NCBI RefSeq assembly: GCF_000227135.1
Contig: NC_018240.1
Span: 370,956 to 434,955, forward strand
Length of the DNA stretch: 64,000 nucleotides
Reading direction: 5' to 3'
Origin: Leishmania donovani
Taxonomy: Eukaryota > Euglenozoa > Kinetoplastea > Trypanosomatida > Trypanosomatidae
Numbering within the stretch: the first letter of the stretch is position 1; every line of letters begins with the position of its first letter. A program made the translations under genes and the position numbers. Below, in pieces: positions 10,676-20,520 of the stretch. The notes below the pieces were generated by a model that was given only the letters and a program-made list of their open reading frames with translations, was not told where the DNA came from and ran no database searches.

Positions 10676-11284
10676 TCACATCGTCACGGTATCCACGAAC
10701 TCGTAGTAGTTCACTCGGCCCGTATTGTTCGGGTCGATGGCCGCCATGAGGCGATCGATCTCTTCCTTATCGAGTTTCTTCGACCCGTACGTCGCCAGGG
10801 CGTGGGCCAGGACACTAGTTGACACGAAACCTTCTGGCATGTCAGGGGACTCGAAGAGCTGGAAGGCGTTGCGAAGCTGCTTGGCGGTGTACTCGGACTG
10901 CACGCGGCGTGCCATCATGGTGGCAAACTGCGGGAAAGTCACCATGCACGCCGATGCTGCCGCGGCCGTCGCTTCGGAGGACGCATTGATGTCGCTGTGG
11001 GAGTTGTTCACGACGCTACCGTCATGGGGTGCGGCAGCGGCGATGAAGGAGGGCGGGAGCGGCAAGGACGACGCCGAAGGGGACCCGGCACTCGCCTTCG
11101 TGATGGATGGCAAGCTGCAAGTTTCCTCAAACACCTCTTCTAGCTCCTGTTCGGTTGGTTTCAGGTGCAGAGCTGCCATGAGCTTGCGCAGCTCCTGGAG
11201 CGAGATGACGCCGGATTGGTCGGAGTCGATGAGGTCGAAAATCTCCTTCAGCTCCTTCTGCTCTGTCTCGGAGAGTTTCTGCAT
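10676..11284 (-). CDS. EF-hand calcium-binding protein, centrin/calmodulin-like
   Basis: 202 residues. EF1 is canonical (loop 20-31, DSDQSGVISLQE) and EF4 is canonical (loop 184-195, DPNNTGRVNYYE). The second hand is split by a Ser/Ala-rich insertion of about 60 residues before MVTFPQFATMM. The third (QLFESPDMPEGFVS) has lost its ligands. The order of helices and the opening KLSETEQKELKEIFDLID resemble centrin and calmodulin. Only two sites should bind calcium. Which subfamily is uncertain. Start is the first ATG of the frame, and its N-terminus lines up with the family. Confidence 0.9.
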   Translation of the reverse strand: MQKLSETEQKELKEIFDLIDSDQSGVISLQELRKLMAALHLKPTEQELEEVFEETCSLPSITKASAGSPSASSLPLPPSFIAAAAPHDGSVVNNSHSDINASSEATAAAASACMVTFPQFATMMARRVQSEYTAKQLRNAFQLFESPDMPEGFVSTSVLAHALATYGSKKLDKEEIDRLMAAIDPNNTGRVNYYEFVDTVTM

Positions 11285-12026
11285 TGTGGCGCCGCTGTGC
11301 GCGTGTGTGGGCGGAGGGAAGAAAGAGGGATGAGGGAGCGAGGGGGTGGGATGGAGGGGGGGGGACGTGGCCAGCGGGATGACGAAGAGAAGCGCACGTC
11401 TGCTTCTGCGGTCGAGGGAGAAGAAGCGTCCACTTGAAGAAGAGCGAGCGAGAGAGGGGGAAATCTAGTCGAGCGTGCATGTGGCGGCGGTGGCGTTGGC
11501 AGGGCGTGGTGGGCGACGGGGAGGGGGAGTACAGCTAGAAGCGAGGAAAGCGTTAAGGCATCGTGTATGCTACGCGCATCCACGCACGCAGACACCCGTG
11601 CGTGTAGCGAAGAGAAGCAGCGGGAGGAGAGGGAGAGGGAAGGAAGGGGTGGCGGTTGCATGGGCGCAGCAGCTCCTCCGCCGGCGCTGGTCTGAACTCG
11701 CTTTCTCGTGCCCTTTCCAGCGCCATCGGAGACACTCGATCACTGCTTGTTAACACTTCTCCTCAGCCATTCTTGTCGTTTCGCCCCCTCCACTCCCTCT
11801 CCCACCTGGTCAGCGGCAACTGCGGCATGTCTTTTTCTGCTCCGTTTCTTCGCTTCGTCTTGTTACCTGGTTTAGCGTGTGTGTGTGTGTGTGTGTGTGC
11901 ACGCTTCGTCGCACACACACACACACAGAGACGTATACGCAGAATAAGAAATGGGCGATCGTGGCTGTACGCTGCTGGCAGGGGCACGCGGAGTCCTTTG
12001 CTCTCTTTCATCGCGCTGCACGCGTG
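11285..12026. other. Spacer with (GT)n/(CA)n
   Basis: No gene supported. (GT)n at about 11877-11900 is followed closely by (CA)n at 11912-11926, a potential snapback. A purine-rich plus strand at 11330-11370 and 11440-11460 is the pyrimidine tract for the EF-hand gene. Confidence 0.65.
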
Positions 12027-13655
12027 TCAGAGTGTTTGCTTCAGCGTTGCGGCAAGCTGCATCCACTGCGCCAGCCAGCCAACGTACTCCTCCTGCTCCA
12101 AAAAGAACTGCATCTGACACACGTACTCGGCCACTTCGTTGGTGATGCCGACGTCCATCATGATGTACTCGCTCAGCGCCTCGCGCAGTTCCTTGGACAG
12201 CTCCGTGATGTAGGGGCCGGCGTAGGCAAACGTCCGTGCGTACTCGCCGCTGCGATCGAACTGCGAGGTCAGCACGCGGGCTGAGTTGAAGGACGACACC
12301 GTCCGTGGAGCCGCGGCCGCTGGCGTGGCCGGGGTCGGCTCCGGGGCGTCAAAGACGTTCACTGGCGAGGCGGCACTCACCGTGGACGGTTGGGCCTTCC
12401 TCTCCAAAGAGCTACTGCCCCGCCGCTGCGATGGCTTGTGGAAAGAAACGTCCATGGGCAGGCGGCGCAGCATCTCCAGATAGAGCGGCTCGCCTTTGCC
12501 GAAGACGGCGTGCTCCTCCAGTGCACGCGCCAGCTTGTGCGACACAAACTGCAATGAGCGCACGCGCAGCTCGCCATTCACATACGCAAGGCGCAAAAAC
12601 ATGCAGCGTCCTTCGTCCCACACCTCCTGCTGTCCTTCCAGCGTCGTCGGCAGCAGCGGCGACGAACGTGACGCCGCCGCCGCCGCCGCGGCTTTCGGTC
12701 GCTCTTTGCGGATCAAAACGTCGAACCGCGTCCACTCGCAGATGCCGACGCGTGGGTTGTACAGCGTCAAATCGAGGCTGCGGAACGGAGCGAAGAGGGT
12801 GATGTGCATGTCGGAGCGGGCGTAGCGCACGGCATCTCTGCGGCGACTGCCGCCGTGCTGACGACAGTCACCCTCATCCCCCGCCGGGCTATTCCGCTGC
12901 GGCGCAGCTTGTCCGTCCTGCGCTGCCGTGTAGCGGCCCCGGCGCAACACCCACATCTCCCTCTCCGCTGCGGCGTCGTCACGTTTGGCGGAGCGCGGTG
13001 GACGTCCACCGCCTGTGACGAGATCGTGTACGCTGCGGTACCGCGGTACCATGTCTGACGCGGGCAGCGGTGAGTCGCCATTATCGTTCGCCCTCCTGCC
13101 GACGGCTCGGCTGTCCACGTAGCAGCCCTTCTTCAGGCGCGACATGGTAAAGTAGCTCGAGCCGGTTGTGTGCAAAACGCGCCACCCACTCGGCGCAAGC
13201 GGTGGCACGGCCGCCACGCCGTCCTTCATGTCCCGCGCCACCTCGGCGCGCAGCTCCTCTTGCACGACGTCAGCCAGTTCGGTGCATTGTGCGAAGAGCC
13301 GGCGTCGCTGATCGAGAGCAGCGCGCTCGCTTACTGCGGTAGGGTCCGACTGCGGCGGCAGCGGGTCAGGCGATGCCGTGGCCGAGAAGGCGCTCGATGA
13401 CGAAGGTGGCGCATCCCATCCCGCGTCCTGGAAAGGAAGAAATTTTACGCTGCCCCATGCCGCCGCGTCGTCTTCCTCTGCGGCTTCCCTCTCATCCTGC
13501 CTGTCGGATAGTCGCTCTGCCACGTCGCCGAGGATGCGGTCAGCGTGGCCACTGCCGCCGCCGCTACCACGCCGCCACCCCTCTCCATCGTGCAGCCCAG
13601 AGGAATAGCGGCGAGTCGAAGCGGTGATCGCGGATATCGATAGCTTCAAGTTCAT
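12027..13655 (-). CDS. MAM33/p32 (mitochondrial glycoprotein) family protein with large insertions
   Basis: 542 residues from the ATG at 13655. The N-terminus MNLKLSISAITASTRRYSS reads as a mitochondrial presequence (basic, hydroxylated, no acids). Family blocks are spread out: MHITLFAPFRSLDLTLYNP, then CEWTRFDVLIRKE, GRCMFLRLAYVNGELRVRSL and a C-terminal helix pair ending QEEYVGWLAQWMQ, typical of C1QBP/MAM33/p22. Ala/Pro/Ser-rich insertions roughly double the usual 230-280 residues. Family members are acidic mitochondrial matrix trimers with roles in translation and RNA editing; the trypanosome homologue p22 is linked to editing. An upstream in-frame ATG at 13877 would add 74 residues and cannot be excluded. 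Confidence 0.72.
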   Translation of the reverse strand: MNLKLSISAITASTRRYSSGLHDGEGWRRGSGGGSGHADRILGDVAERLSDRQDEREAAEEDDAAAWGSVKFLPFQDAGWDAPPSSSSAFSATASPDPLPPQSDPTAVSERAALDQRRRLFAQCTELADVVQEELRAEVARDMKDGVAAVPPLAPSGWRVLHTTGSSYFTMSRLKKGCYVDSRAVGRRANDNGDSPLPASDMVPRYRSVHDLVTGGGRPPRSAKRDDAAAEREMWVLRRGRYTAAQDGQAAPQRNSPAGDEGDCRQHGGSRRRDAVRYARSDMHITLFAPFRSLDLTLYNPRVGICEWTRFDVLIRKERPKAAAAAAASRSSPLLPTTLEGQQEVWDEGRCMFLRLAYVNGELRVRSLQFVSHKLARALEEHAVFGKGEPLYLEMLRRLPMDVSFHKPSQRRGSSSLERKAQPSTVSAASPVNVFDAPEPTPATPAAAAPRTVSSFNSARVLTSQFDRSGEYARTFAYAGPYITELSKELREALSEYIMMDVGITNEVAEYVCQMQFFLEQEEYVGWLAQWMQLAATLKQTL

Positions 13656-15117
13656 GGCCCAATTCGATACGCCGCTAGTCACATTCTTGGTGCCATGCCG
13701 TCGGCATGGCAGGACTGACCGAGACAGATTTTTAGCGCAGGGCGTACAGGACCACTCCACCGCCTGCCGACGCCTGTGCTCCAACGCTGCCCGCTGTGCG
13801 CACCAAAGGAGGCGAGAACGGCGAGCTTCAGCGACATGAGCGCCACAGCAGCACTGCACGACTGCTGTGCGCTGCATTCATGTGGGAACTGTGAGCCAAA
13901 CCACACACACACACACACACACACACGAAGAGACTAACCCAAAAATTGTGCAAGAGCTCCCGGCACAACGCGCCTACGCAGCGCAGGCTCTTGTTCCTGT
14001 GTCTCTCTCTGTGTGCTTGAGAGAGAGAGGGAGGGGAAGGCGGGGGAACGGTATAATGGGCGCACGCAAGCCTGCCCATCCCCCCGAAAAAGGGGAGGGA
14101 TGGAGTGGGGGCGGTCAGATCGCGTGAGCGAGGGGAAGGAAGAGAAGGATTTCCTAACACAGCGAGCGGGCGCAGCCTGCGGAGCGCGATGGACAAGAGG
14201 ATGCCGCCGCGCAGCAGTGCATGCACACCCATACCGACGTGGACCGGACGGACTCTTGAGCACGGCTCAAACCACCACAGACGAACCCGCAAAGACCTTC
14301 GCCAGCACTTGCGAGGAGGGATTGTGACAGACCGTAGAATGGGATGGGGGGAGGTTGGATGGGATGAAGCGGTGCTCAACTTGTAGAAGGTGCAGGTGAG
14401 GCGACGAAAAGGCGTGCGAGGCGCTTTATTGTGTTGGCTCTATGGCTCATCCCGTACTTCTGGGATACTCTCAGATACATGACGCACAGGCACGCAAAGA
14501 CACGCGAGGAGCAGTCAATCAATACCCCCTCTCCCCCTAAACACACCAAACACCGCCCCCTCACCCTTTTTGCTGCGTGGGTACCAAACAAGGATGGCAC
14601 AGCTCATCGGAGGAGAGGGGGAGGAGAGAAGTGGGAAAGGGGTGCGCGTTGTTTTCGTTCCTTCTTTGATGTGGGACCCTCTGCCTTCCCACACCCCACC
14701 CCTCCCTTTCTCGCAGCTTCTGGTTTACATCGACGACAACGCCAGCATACAGACACAGCACAACACACGCACACATGCATATGCACAAGTACACCGACAG
14801 CGGCACCAAGGACGAAGGGCATCACGAGCGAGCGGCGAGGAGAGGGAGCGGTAAGGAGGTCGAGGGTGGCGGTGGCGGCGGCTGGAGGGGAAGAGAGTAG
14901 GAAAAGAAAAAAAGCAGCGACGAGAACAGTGCGTCGCATACGTGCTCAACGCGCACGGGATGCGCGCCCGCCGTGCGCCAACACTCTCCTGCCAGTCTCC
15001 TCCCTCCCTCTATTCACTCATTCCACCTTGCTTCACCCTTACACCTTTTGCCGCACTACCGCCACCTCTCCTGTGTTCCCCCCCGCTGCATGGCGGCAAC
15101 GCCGACGCCGACGCAGC
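13656..15117. other. Spacer, no gene seen
   Basis: (CA)n at 13902-13925 and pyrimidine-rich stretches on both strands. Frames here are low-complexity and cross microsatellites. Confidence 0.6.
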
Positions 15118-15474
15118 CTAGTCGTTCTTCAAGAAGTACACCGTCACCAAGCAGTGAAACGAGTCGTTCTCGAAGGGGACGTGCACCATGCCGTCCTTTG
15201 TATTGTCCCAGAGGCTAATGAACCCGACAGAAAGCGCGGCACCGGTGCGCTGCATGAACACGCACGTGACAATGTACTTGTACGGTTTCTTGAGCTCCGC
15301 GAGCTCCGTCAGGATCGAGTTCACAATGTCCTCTACCCAGCCATCTACCTTGGCGGGGTTCCACTGTTCGCCCGCTAGTTTTGTGCGCAACAAGTTGCTT
15401 ATATCCTCTTGGATGCTTTCACTGCTCAAGGTGCTGTTCTGTTCGAGGTTGTCCTCGGGCTCGTAGTCCGCCAT
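15118..15474 (-). CDS. Dynein light chain, Tctex-1 (DYNLT) type
   Basis: 118 residues, full length for the family. KPYKYIVTCVFMQRTGAALS is the central beta strand signature of Tctex-1 chains, followed by FISLWDNTKDGMVHVPFEND and a closing strand (FHCLVTVYFLKND). The N-terminal acidic segment and the helix QWNPAKVDGWVEDIVNSIL also align with DYNLT1/3. It links cargo or intermediate chains in cytoplasmic, IFT or axonemal dynein; which dynein it serves is not visible. First ATG chosen. Confidence 0.95.
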   Translation of the reverse strand: MADYEPEDNLEQNSTLSSESIQEDISNLLRTKLAGEQWNPAKVDGWVEDIVNSILTELAELKKPYKYIVTCVFMQRTGAALSVGFISLWDNTKDGMVHVPFENDSFHCLVTVYFLKND

Positions 15475-18325
15475 GGTGGCTTGAGAGCAAGGAGGGCGGG
15501 GCGGGGCTTGGTGATGGATGATAACGATGGTGAGCGCTTCACCACGGGGTTCTGCTTAGTGTTACGGCGGTGCCGCAGAGGGCACGCGGGTAGCCGAGGT
15601 GGAGACGAAGAATGGGAGGAGGGTGTACCAACGAAAAAGCTACACGAGCCATTTGGGGGCGGGGCACTCACTTGTGCGCCGACAGGCATTAACACGTCGG
15701 CGTCGTCCATAGACACACACACACACGCAGCTACAGACATGCTCAGAGAGGAAGAGAGGCGCTGGATATATGGAAGCGACGAAGGCGGCTCCCGCCATGC
15801 CCTCTTCCCATCACCGAATTCACGGATGTACAATAAAGTCGCCGCTGCCGCCCTCCTCCTCAGCACAGCATCAACGCCATCGCATCCCGTGTAGGAGAGG
15901 GAGGGGAGGGGGGGGGCGAGCGTGTAGGGAAGAGCAGCCGATGACATATCTCAATCGCTGCTCCACCCCCTGCTTTCTGCAAGTACTTCAGTGTGGACGC
16001 CTGCGCGTTTCTGTTTTCCATGCATCATGCGTTCTTCTCTTCCTTTCCTTTGTGCATCTTGTGCGCTGCTTGCTTGCTAAGTGTACATGGCAGGGCCACT
16101 GGGGCGGCGGCAGCGGCGGCTGAGTGAGGACGACGACGACGAGGGAGTTAAGAAAGAAAAAAGGCGTGTGCGTGGGAGACGGCGGCGTTCCATACAGCGA
16201 GGAGAAACAGAGAGCGAGCGGGCGCCCACACGCAGACGTGCTCACACACGCGCGTTGGTGCACGTGTGGGCAATTTCATCTCTTTCAATTGTGTGCGTCG
16301 CCCTTCTTTTCGTTTCGGAGCACATGCCCGGGGGACGTAAGGAAAGGGGTTAAGGGGCAGGGAGGCCGCGAACCTACACGCACACACACAAACATCTCTG
16401 CAAGTTTGTGTGTGTGTGCGTGTGTGTGTGTGTGCGTGCATCACCGGAAGCGCTGCAACTTCCATCCTCAGCAGCCTCGGCAGAAGGGCGGCGCCACGCA
16501 GCAATCGCGCATCCTCACCGACCCAAGACAACAACGCGAGGGATAGTCAGAGCGGCATTTTTGTGTAAGCATGCATGTATGCAGGGAGTGAGCTGCCACA
16601 GTGGAGCGGGGGCCAGCACACACCTTCTGCAGCAGCGACCTCCCCCCATCCGCTACAAAACTTGCAAACACCATAAGGCTGCCGTATTGAAGTGCTAAGG
16701 CTCCCTCCCTCTCTCTCCCCCGCTATCTCGGGCATACTCCCTCCTCCCCTAACGTTTTTTTTTCTGCGTGGGTGCGCTTGTCTTCGCCTTCACACTCCGC
16801 CGCCTTGGGAGCACGAGCGGGCAATCCTACTGGAGAACATCTCACTTGAGACGCTAGGCGCCGATATAAGAGTGGCTGCGGCGCTCGCAGCAGGAGAGAG
16901 GGCGCGTGGTGGCCAAGAGAGGGGGAGGGGGCAGGAAGACACACACACAAACGCACACACACGCACCGCAAGAGATGGAGAACAAACCACCAGAAGTAAC
17001 AGTGAACACACGAAGCATGCAGCGGCTCGCGCACAACGACGTTATCCACCGCAGCTAAACAACAACGAAGGAACAACACCAAAAGAAATGGGGTAGTGCG
17101 GTTGCTACGCTGCAGGCCCATACACACACACATACACAAACACACACACACAAGCGCGTCCAAGGCGCACACTACACATCTGTTCTCGCCGTCCACCCCC
17201 TTTCGTTTTCCAGTTCACTTTGCGAAGGGGCGGTGGCATTCTCAACCCGCCACCGCCCCCTCCCCCCCTCCCTCTACACTCACCTCCTCTCACTTACTCG
17301 CGCTCTTGATTCTCTGCCCACCACCACCGCCCTCCTCCCCGGGCTGCTGCAGCTCGCAGTGAAGCGCGCACTGACACTGTAGTGTTGAAAGGCGAGGAAA
17401 GAGTGAAAGGGGGAGGGAGGGAGGGAGGGATAGTGCTATCCTGTCCTTCTGCTACGGCTGCTTTTTATAAGCAAGCCCCCGCCCGCCAACCTGCTCGTTG
17501 CCACGCTTCTGAAGCGTCCACCTCGTCGCTATCCTTGCGTTTTTTTTTGTTTCTCAGCCCACACAGTTACCTTTAACCGTCGGCGCACATCCCTTCAGGG
17601 TTTTGTTCTGCTGGTGGCCTTCTCTGCCTTCCAAGCACTCCCCCTTCTTCTCCCTTCTACCCATTCCGAGCCCCCACAGACGCACCAGACACACACACAC
17701 ATATACATGAGAGCTGGAGTGACCAGTGTGCGTGCGTAGAGGCTACAACGGTACTCAACGACTCGGCCTCTTTCGCATAGACGGGAGGAAGAGGCAAGGG
17801 AGACGATAGAGGCTGCTGCAGCACGCGCACACCCACACGCACGCACATTCCCTTATTCAGGTAGAGAGGTGCGCGTGAAATAGAGGTGCGTAGGAGAGAG
17901 GAAGAAGGGGGAGGAGGGCCATGTAGAGAGGACCGCAGCAAGAGGGATACCTGCAGCGATGGTGGTGGCGGTGGATGGTGGGCGCTAGTGCAGTTTTGCT
18001 GCTTCTCCCGTTGCAGAGGAGTCTTTCTCATTCACGCACAAGGACGTATACAGCTTGAACATCTTGTTTGTCGGCATGTGTGTGTCTGTCTGTGCTGGAG
18101 AACCTGCCGTGAGGTGTGCCAGCGCAGGGGCCGTCGTCTTTTGCGGCTGCCCTCGATGGGTACTAATCTCTCTGTCTCTCTCGCTTCCGGGTGGCCGCTC
18201 CCCTCTGCGAGGCTGCCGCTGGCTACGCCCCGCTGTTACCGGGAACGCTCCCACGTCTCCGCCATCCGTGCCGACGCCCCTAACTCCTTTGCAGAGCCCG
18301 AGCAACAACACAGAATCAAGCGGCG
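15475..18325. other. 2.85-kb spacer without a supported gene
   Basis: Contains GT/CA tracts (about 16405-16436, 16938-16965, 17121-17152), pyrimidine blocks and unremarkable GC-mixed sequence. It is probably the adenylosuccinate synthetase 3' UTR plus the leader of the dynein light chain gene. Confidence 0.6.
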
Positions 18326-20458
18326 TTACTGCCGGAGGTAGATGATGTCGTCTCCGTTCGGCCCGTTGCCGATCGAGAGGATCTTGCAGTTGGTGAAGTA
18401 CTCGATGGTGGAAAGAAGCTCGCACACGCCGCGCGGCAGCGGTGCGTTGCGGCGGCGCTTCGCCGCGGCGATCGGGTTGTCGCGCCAGCCGTCGATCAAC
18501 TTTACAATCGGATGGCAGTGGTAGAGAGCAGGCTCGCTCGGCACCGGATCGCCGGCGCGGATGATGTCGCCGTTCTTGTACACGTGCCCATTCACGTCCA
18601 CCTGCTTGCCCTCTGGGTTGTAGTAGACGTAGGCGATGGTCACGCCGACCTTATCGTACTCGTCTCCGCGGTCGAGGGCGGAGATGGTAAGGTACGGACC
18701 TTGGATGCTGTTCACCTCGTGCTGAAGGACGCAGTCGAAGAAGCCGCACACGCGCGGCTTCTTCGTGACGGCGCCGCATTCGCCGTGGTGCTGTGCCGAA
18801 GCGATAGCCATGGCGACGCCGATGTTGTACTTGCCGGTCTCGTCCGAGTACTCTACCGGGGCCATGATGCCGTTGTGCCTCGCCTTGTCATTGCTGTGTG
18901 GGAAGCCGTCGCGGAAGAGCGTGCGCTGCACAGCCTCGAAGTTGGCACACGTCTCCGACGGCAAGTCGCGCAGCGTCTTGATGTTCTGGGCACTGAAGTA
19001 GTCCTGCGGGACGAAGCTGCTGGGGCAGGCACCAATGCCGACCCGGCTGGACCCCGGCGCCTTGTGCACGTTCAGCACGACAGATTTGAACTTCTGGAAG
19101 TTCAGCTGGGAGGCCGCCAGTAGCCCGGCCGCCGTTGTGTCTGCCGACGTCGTGCTCTCCCAGAACTTTGTGCGCGCGTTGCTAAGCCAGTACGACTGCG
19201 GGCCCTCGAGTAACACTTTCTCGCCACGCAGCACCGCCGCATGCAGCTCGTAGGTGACATCGCAGCGAGCGGGGAAGTCCGGGTTGTGCCGCACACGGTC
19301 GCGATACAGCTTCACGAGGAACTCGACCTTGTCCTTCGCCTGCGCGAACGCAATGACGTAGTCAGGCACGCGCACAACGCCGTCGCTGTTCTCTTCGCGG
19401 CAGAGGCGCACTACGTCGGCGTCCGAGAGGTTCTTCACCTTGAGCAGACCAAGGTACGTGTCCATGTCCTTCTCCAGCCGCTTGCGCAGCGTCTCGTCGT
19501 CGTTGAAGATGTGGTCCAGGCGGATGCCACGCTTCATTACTTTGCTGCCGTGAACGGGCGCCATGCCCTTCAGCGTTGACGAGTTCGCCGCTGAGCCGAG
19601 CAGGTCCAGAAGCTTGTGGTACGGCGTTACAATGCATACATTGCCGATGAAGAGGCGGTCGCGGTAGTCGATACCGGCGTCGATCAGCTGAATAATCTCC
19701 TTCTCCATGAAGCTGACGGGGTCCATGACGCACTCGGGTCCGATGTAGTTTCTCTTGCCAGGCAACAGCAGACCGGACGGTGCGAGGTTGAAGACGAACT
19801 TGCGGCCGGCCTTGTCGTAGACGGTGTGGCCGGCGTTCTCGCCGCTGTTTACGCGCGCGATGCACGTGCAGAGCGGGTGGTGGGCCACCGCATCCACGGT
19901 CTTGCCCTTGCCCTCGTCGCCGAAAAAGGCGCCGGCCACCATGATCACGTCGTGTGCCTCGATAATGCGGTAGAGCGAGTCCTTGAGCGACGTCTCCGCG
20001 TACTCTTTCACGCGGCGCGGCTCTTGCAGCTCCGCCAAAGGCCGCAGCGAGCGCAACGCCTCATAGACAGTTTTCTGGCGCTCATTGGTGTAAAAGGTGT
20101 ATCCAGACGCCGTTATGGCGTTGCGTTTCGACCTGTCGCTGCTGTTGCTGGCGTTCGCGGTGTAGGGCGCCACGCTCAACGGCTTCTGCGAACCATGCGG
20201 CGGCTCGTCGTCTATCATCTCCACCTCAACCTCGACGCTTGGCTCCCGGAAGGGGGCCTGCTGCTGGTGCCGAGCGTCCGCTTCATCATTCACGTAGTAG
20301 GCCTCCTGTGGGACAGGATCGTGGTGCGTGGACGCGAGCTTCGAGCCCGCTGCTGGCGACGGCGATAGCGGCCGACCGGCGGTGGTGCTCGGGCTCAGTG
20401 CATTCGACACGCCGGGCGAGGAGTTGTTGTAGCGCCCACCGTAGCGGCGAACCGGCAT
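18326..20458 (-). CDS. ADSS: Adenylosuccinate synthetase
   Basis: 710 residues. Catalyses GTP-dependent joining of aspartate to IMP, the first step from IMP to AMP in purine salvage. The GTP-binding P-loop GDEGKGK is at 180-186, followed by NAGHTVYDKAGRKFVFNLAPSG (IMP-binding and active-site His region). Further family blocks are LLEGPQSYWLSNAR and, in the aspartate/GTP-binding half, GFFDCVLQHEVNSIQGPYL. The C-terminal end (YFTNCKILSIGNGPNGDDIIYL) matches the family. The first 170 residues are an extra low-complexity extension compared with the usual 430-460 residue enzyme; extended forms occur in Leishmania. First ATG chosen. No obvious peroxisomal (glycosomal) C-terminal SKL-type signal. 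Confidence 0.97.
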   Translation of the reverse strand: MPVRRYGGRYNNSSPGVSNALSPSTTAGRPLSPSPAAGSKLASTHHDPVPQEAYYVNDEADARHQQQAPFREPSVEVEVEMIDDEPPHGSQKPLSVAPYTANASNSSDRSKRNAITASGYTFYTNERQKTVYEALRSLRPLAELQEPRRVKEYAETSLKDSLYRIIEAHDVIMVAGAFFGDEGKGKTVDAVAHHPLCTCIARVNSGENAGHTVYDKAGRKFVFNLAPSGLLLPGKRNYIGPECVMDPVSFMEKEIIQLIDAGIDYRDRLFIGNVCIVTPYHKLLDLLGSAANSSTLKGMAPVHGSKVMKRGIRLDHIFNDDETLRKRLEKDMDTYLGLLKVKNLSDADVVRLCREENSDGVVRVPDYVIAFAQAKDKVEFLVKLYRDRVRHNPDFPARCDVTYELHAAVLRGEKVLLEGPQSYWLSNARTKFWESTTSADTTAAGLLAASQLNFQKFKSVVLNVHKAPGSSRVGIGACPSSFVPQDYFSAQNIKTLRDLPSETCANFEAVQRTLFRDGFPHSNDKARHNGIMAPVEYSDETGKYNIGVAMAIASAQHHGECGAVTKKPRVCGFFDCVLQHEVNSIQGPYLTISALDRGDEYDKVGVTIAYVYYNPEGKQVDVNGHVYKNGDIIRAGDPVPSEPALYHCHPIVKLIDGWRDNPIAAAKRRRNAPLPRGVCELLSTIEYFTNCKILSIGNGPNGDDIIYLRQ

Positions 20459-20520
20459 CTCCGCTCAAAGAGAGGGAAGGGGGAGGTGGTGGTGGTGGTG
20501 GTGGTGCTTCTTTTCCGAAG
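20459..20520 (-). promoter_or_regulatory. Pyrimidine tract and predicted spliced-leader acceptor of adenylosuccinate synthetase
   Basis: On the transcribed strand a (CCA)n and C/T tract (opposite about 20466-20508) runs straight to an AG at 20465-20464. If used, the 5' UTR would be only about 5 nt before the ATG at 20458. An upstream AG opposite about 20510 is the alternative. Confidence 0.4.
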
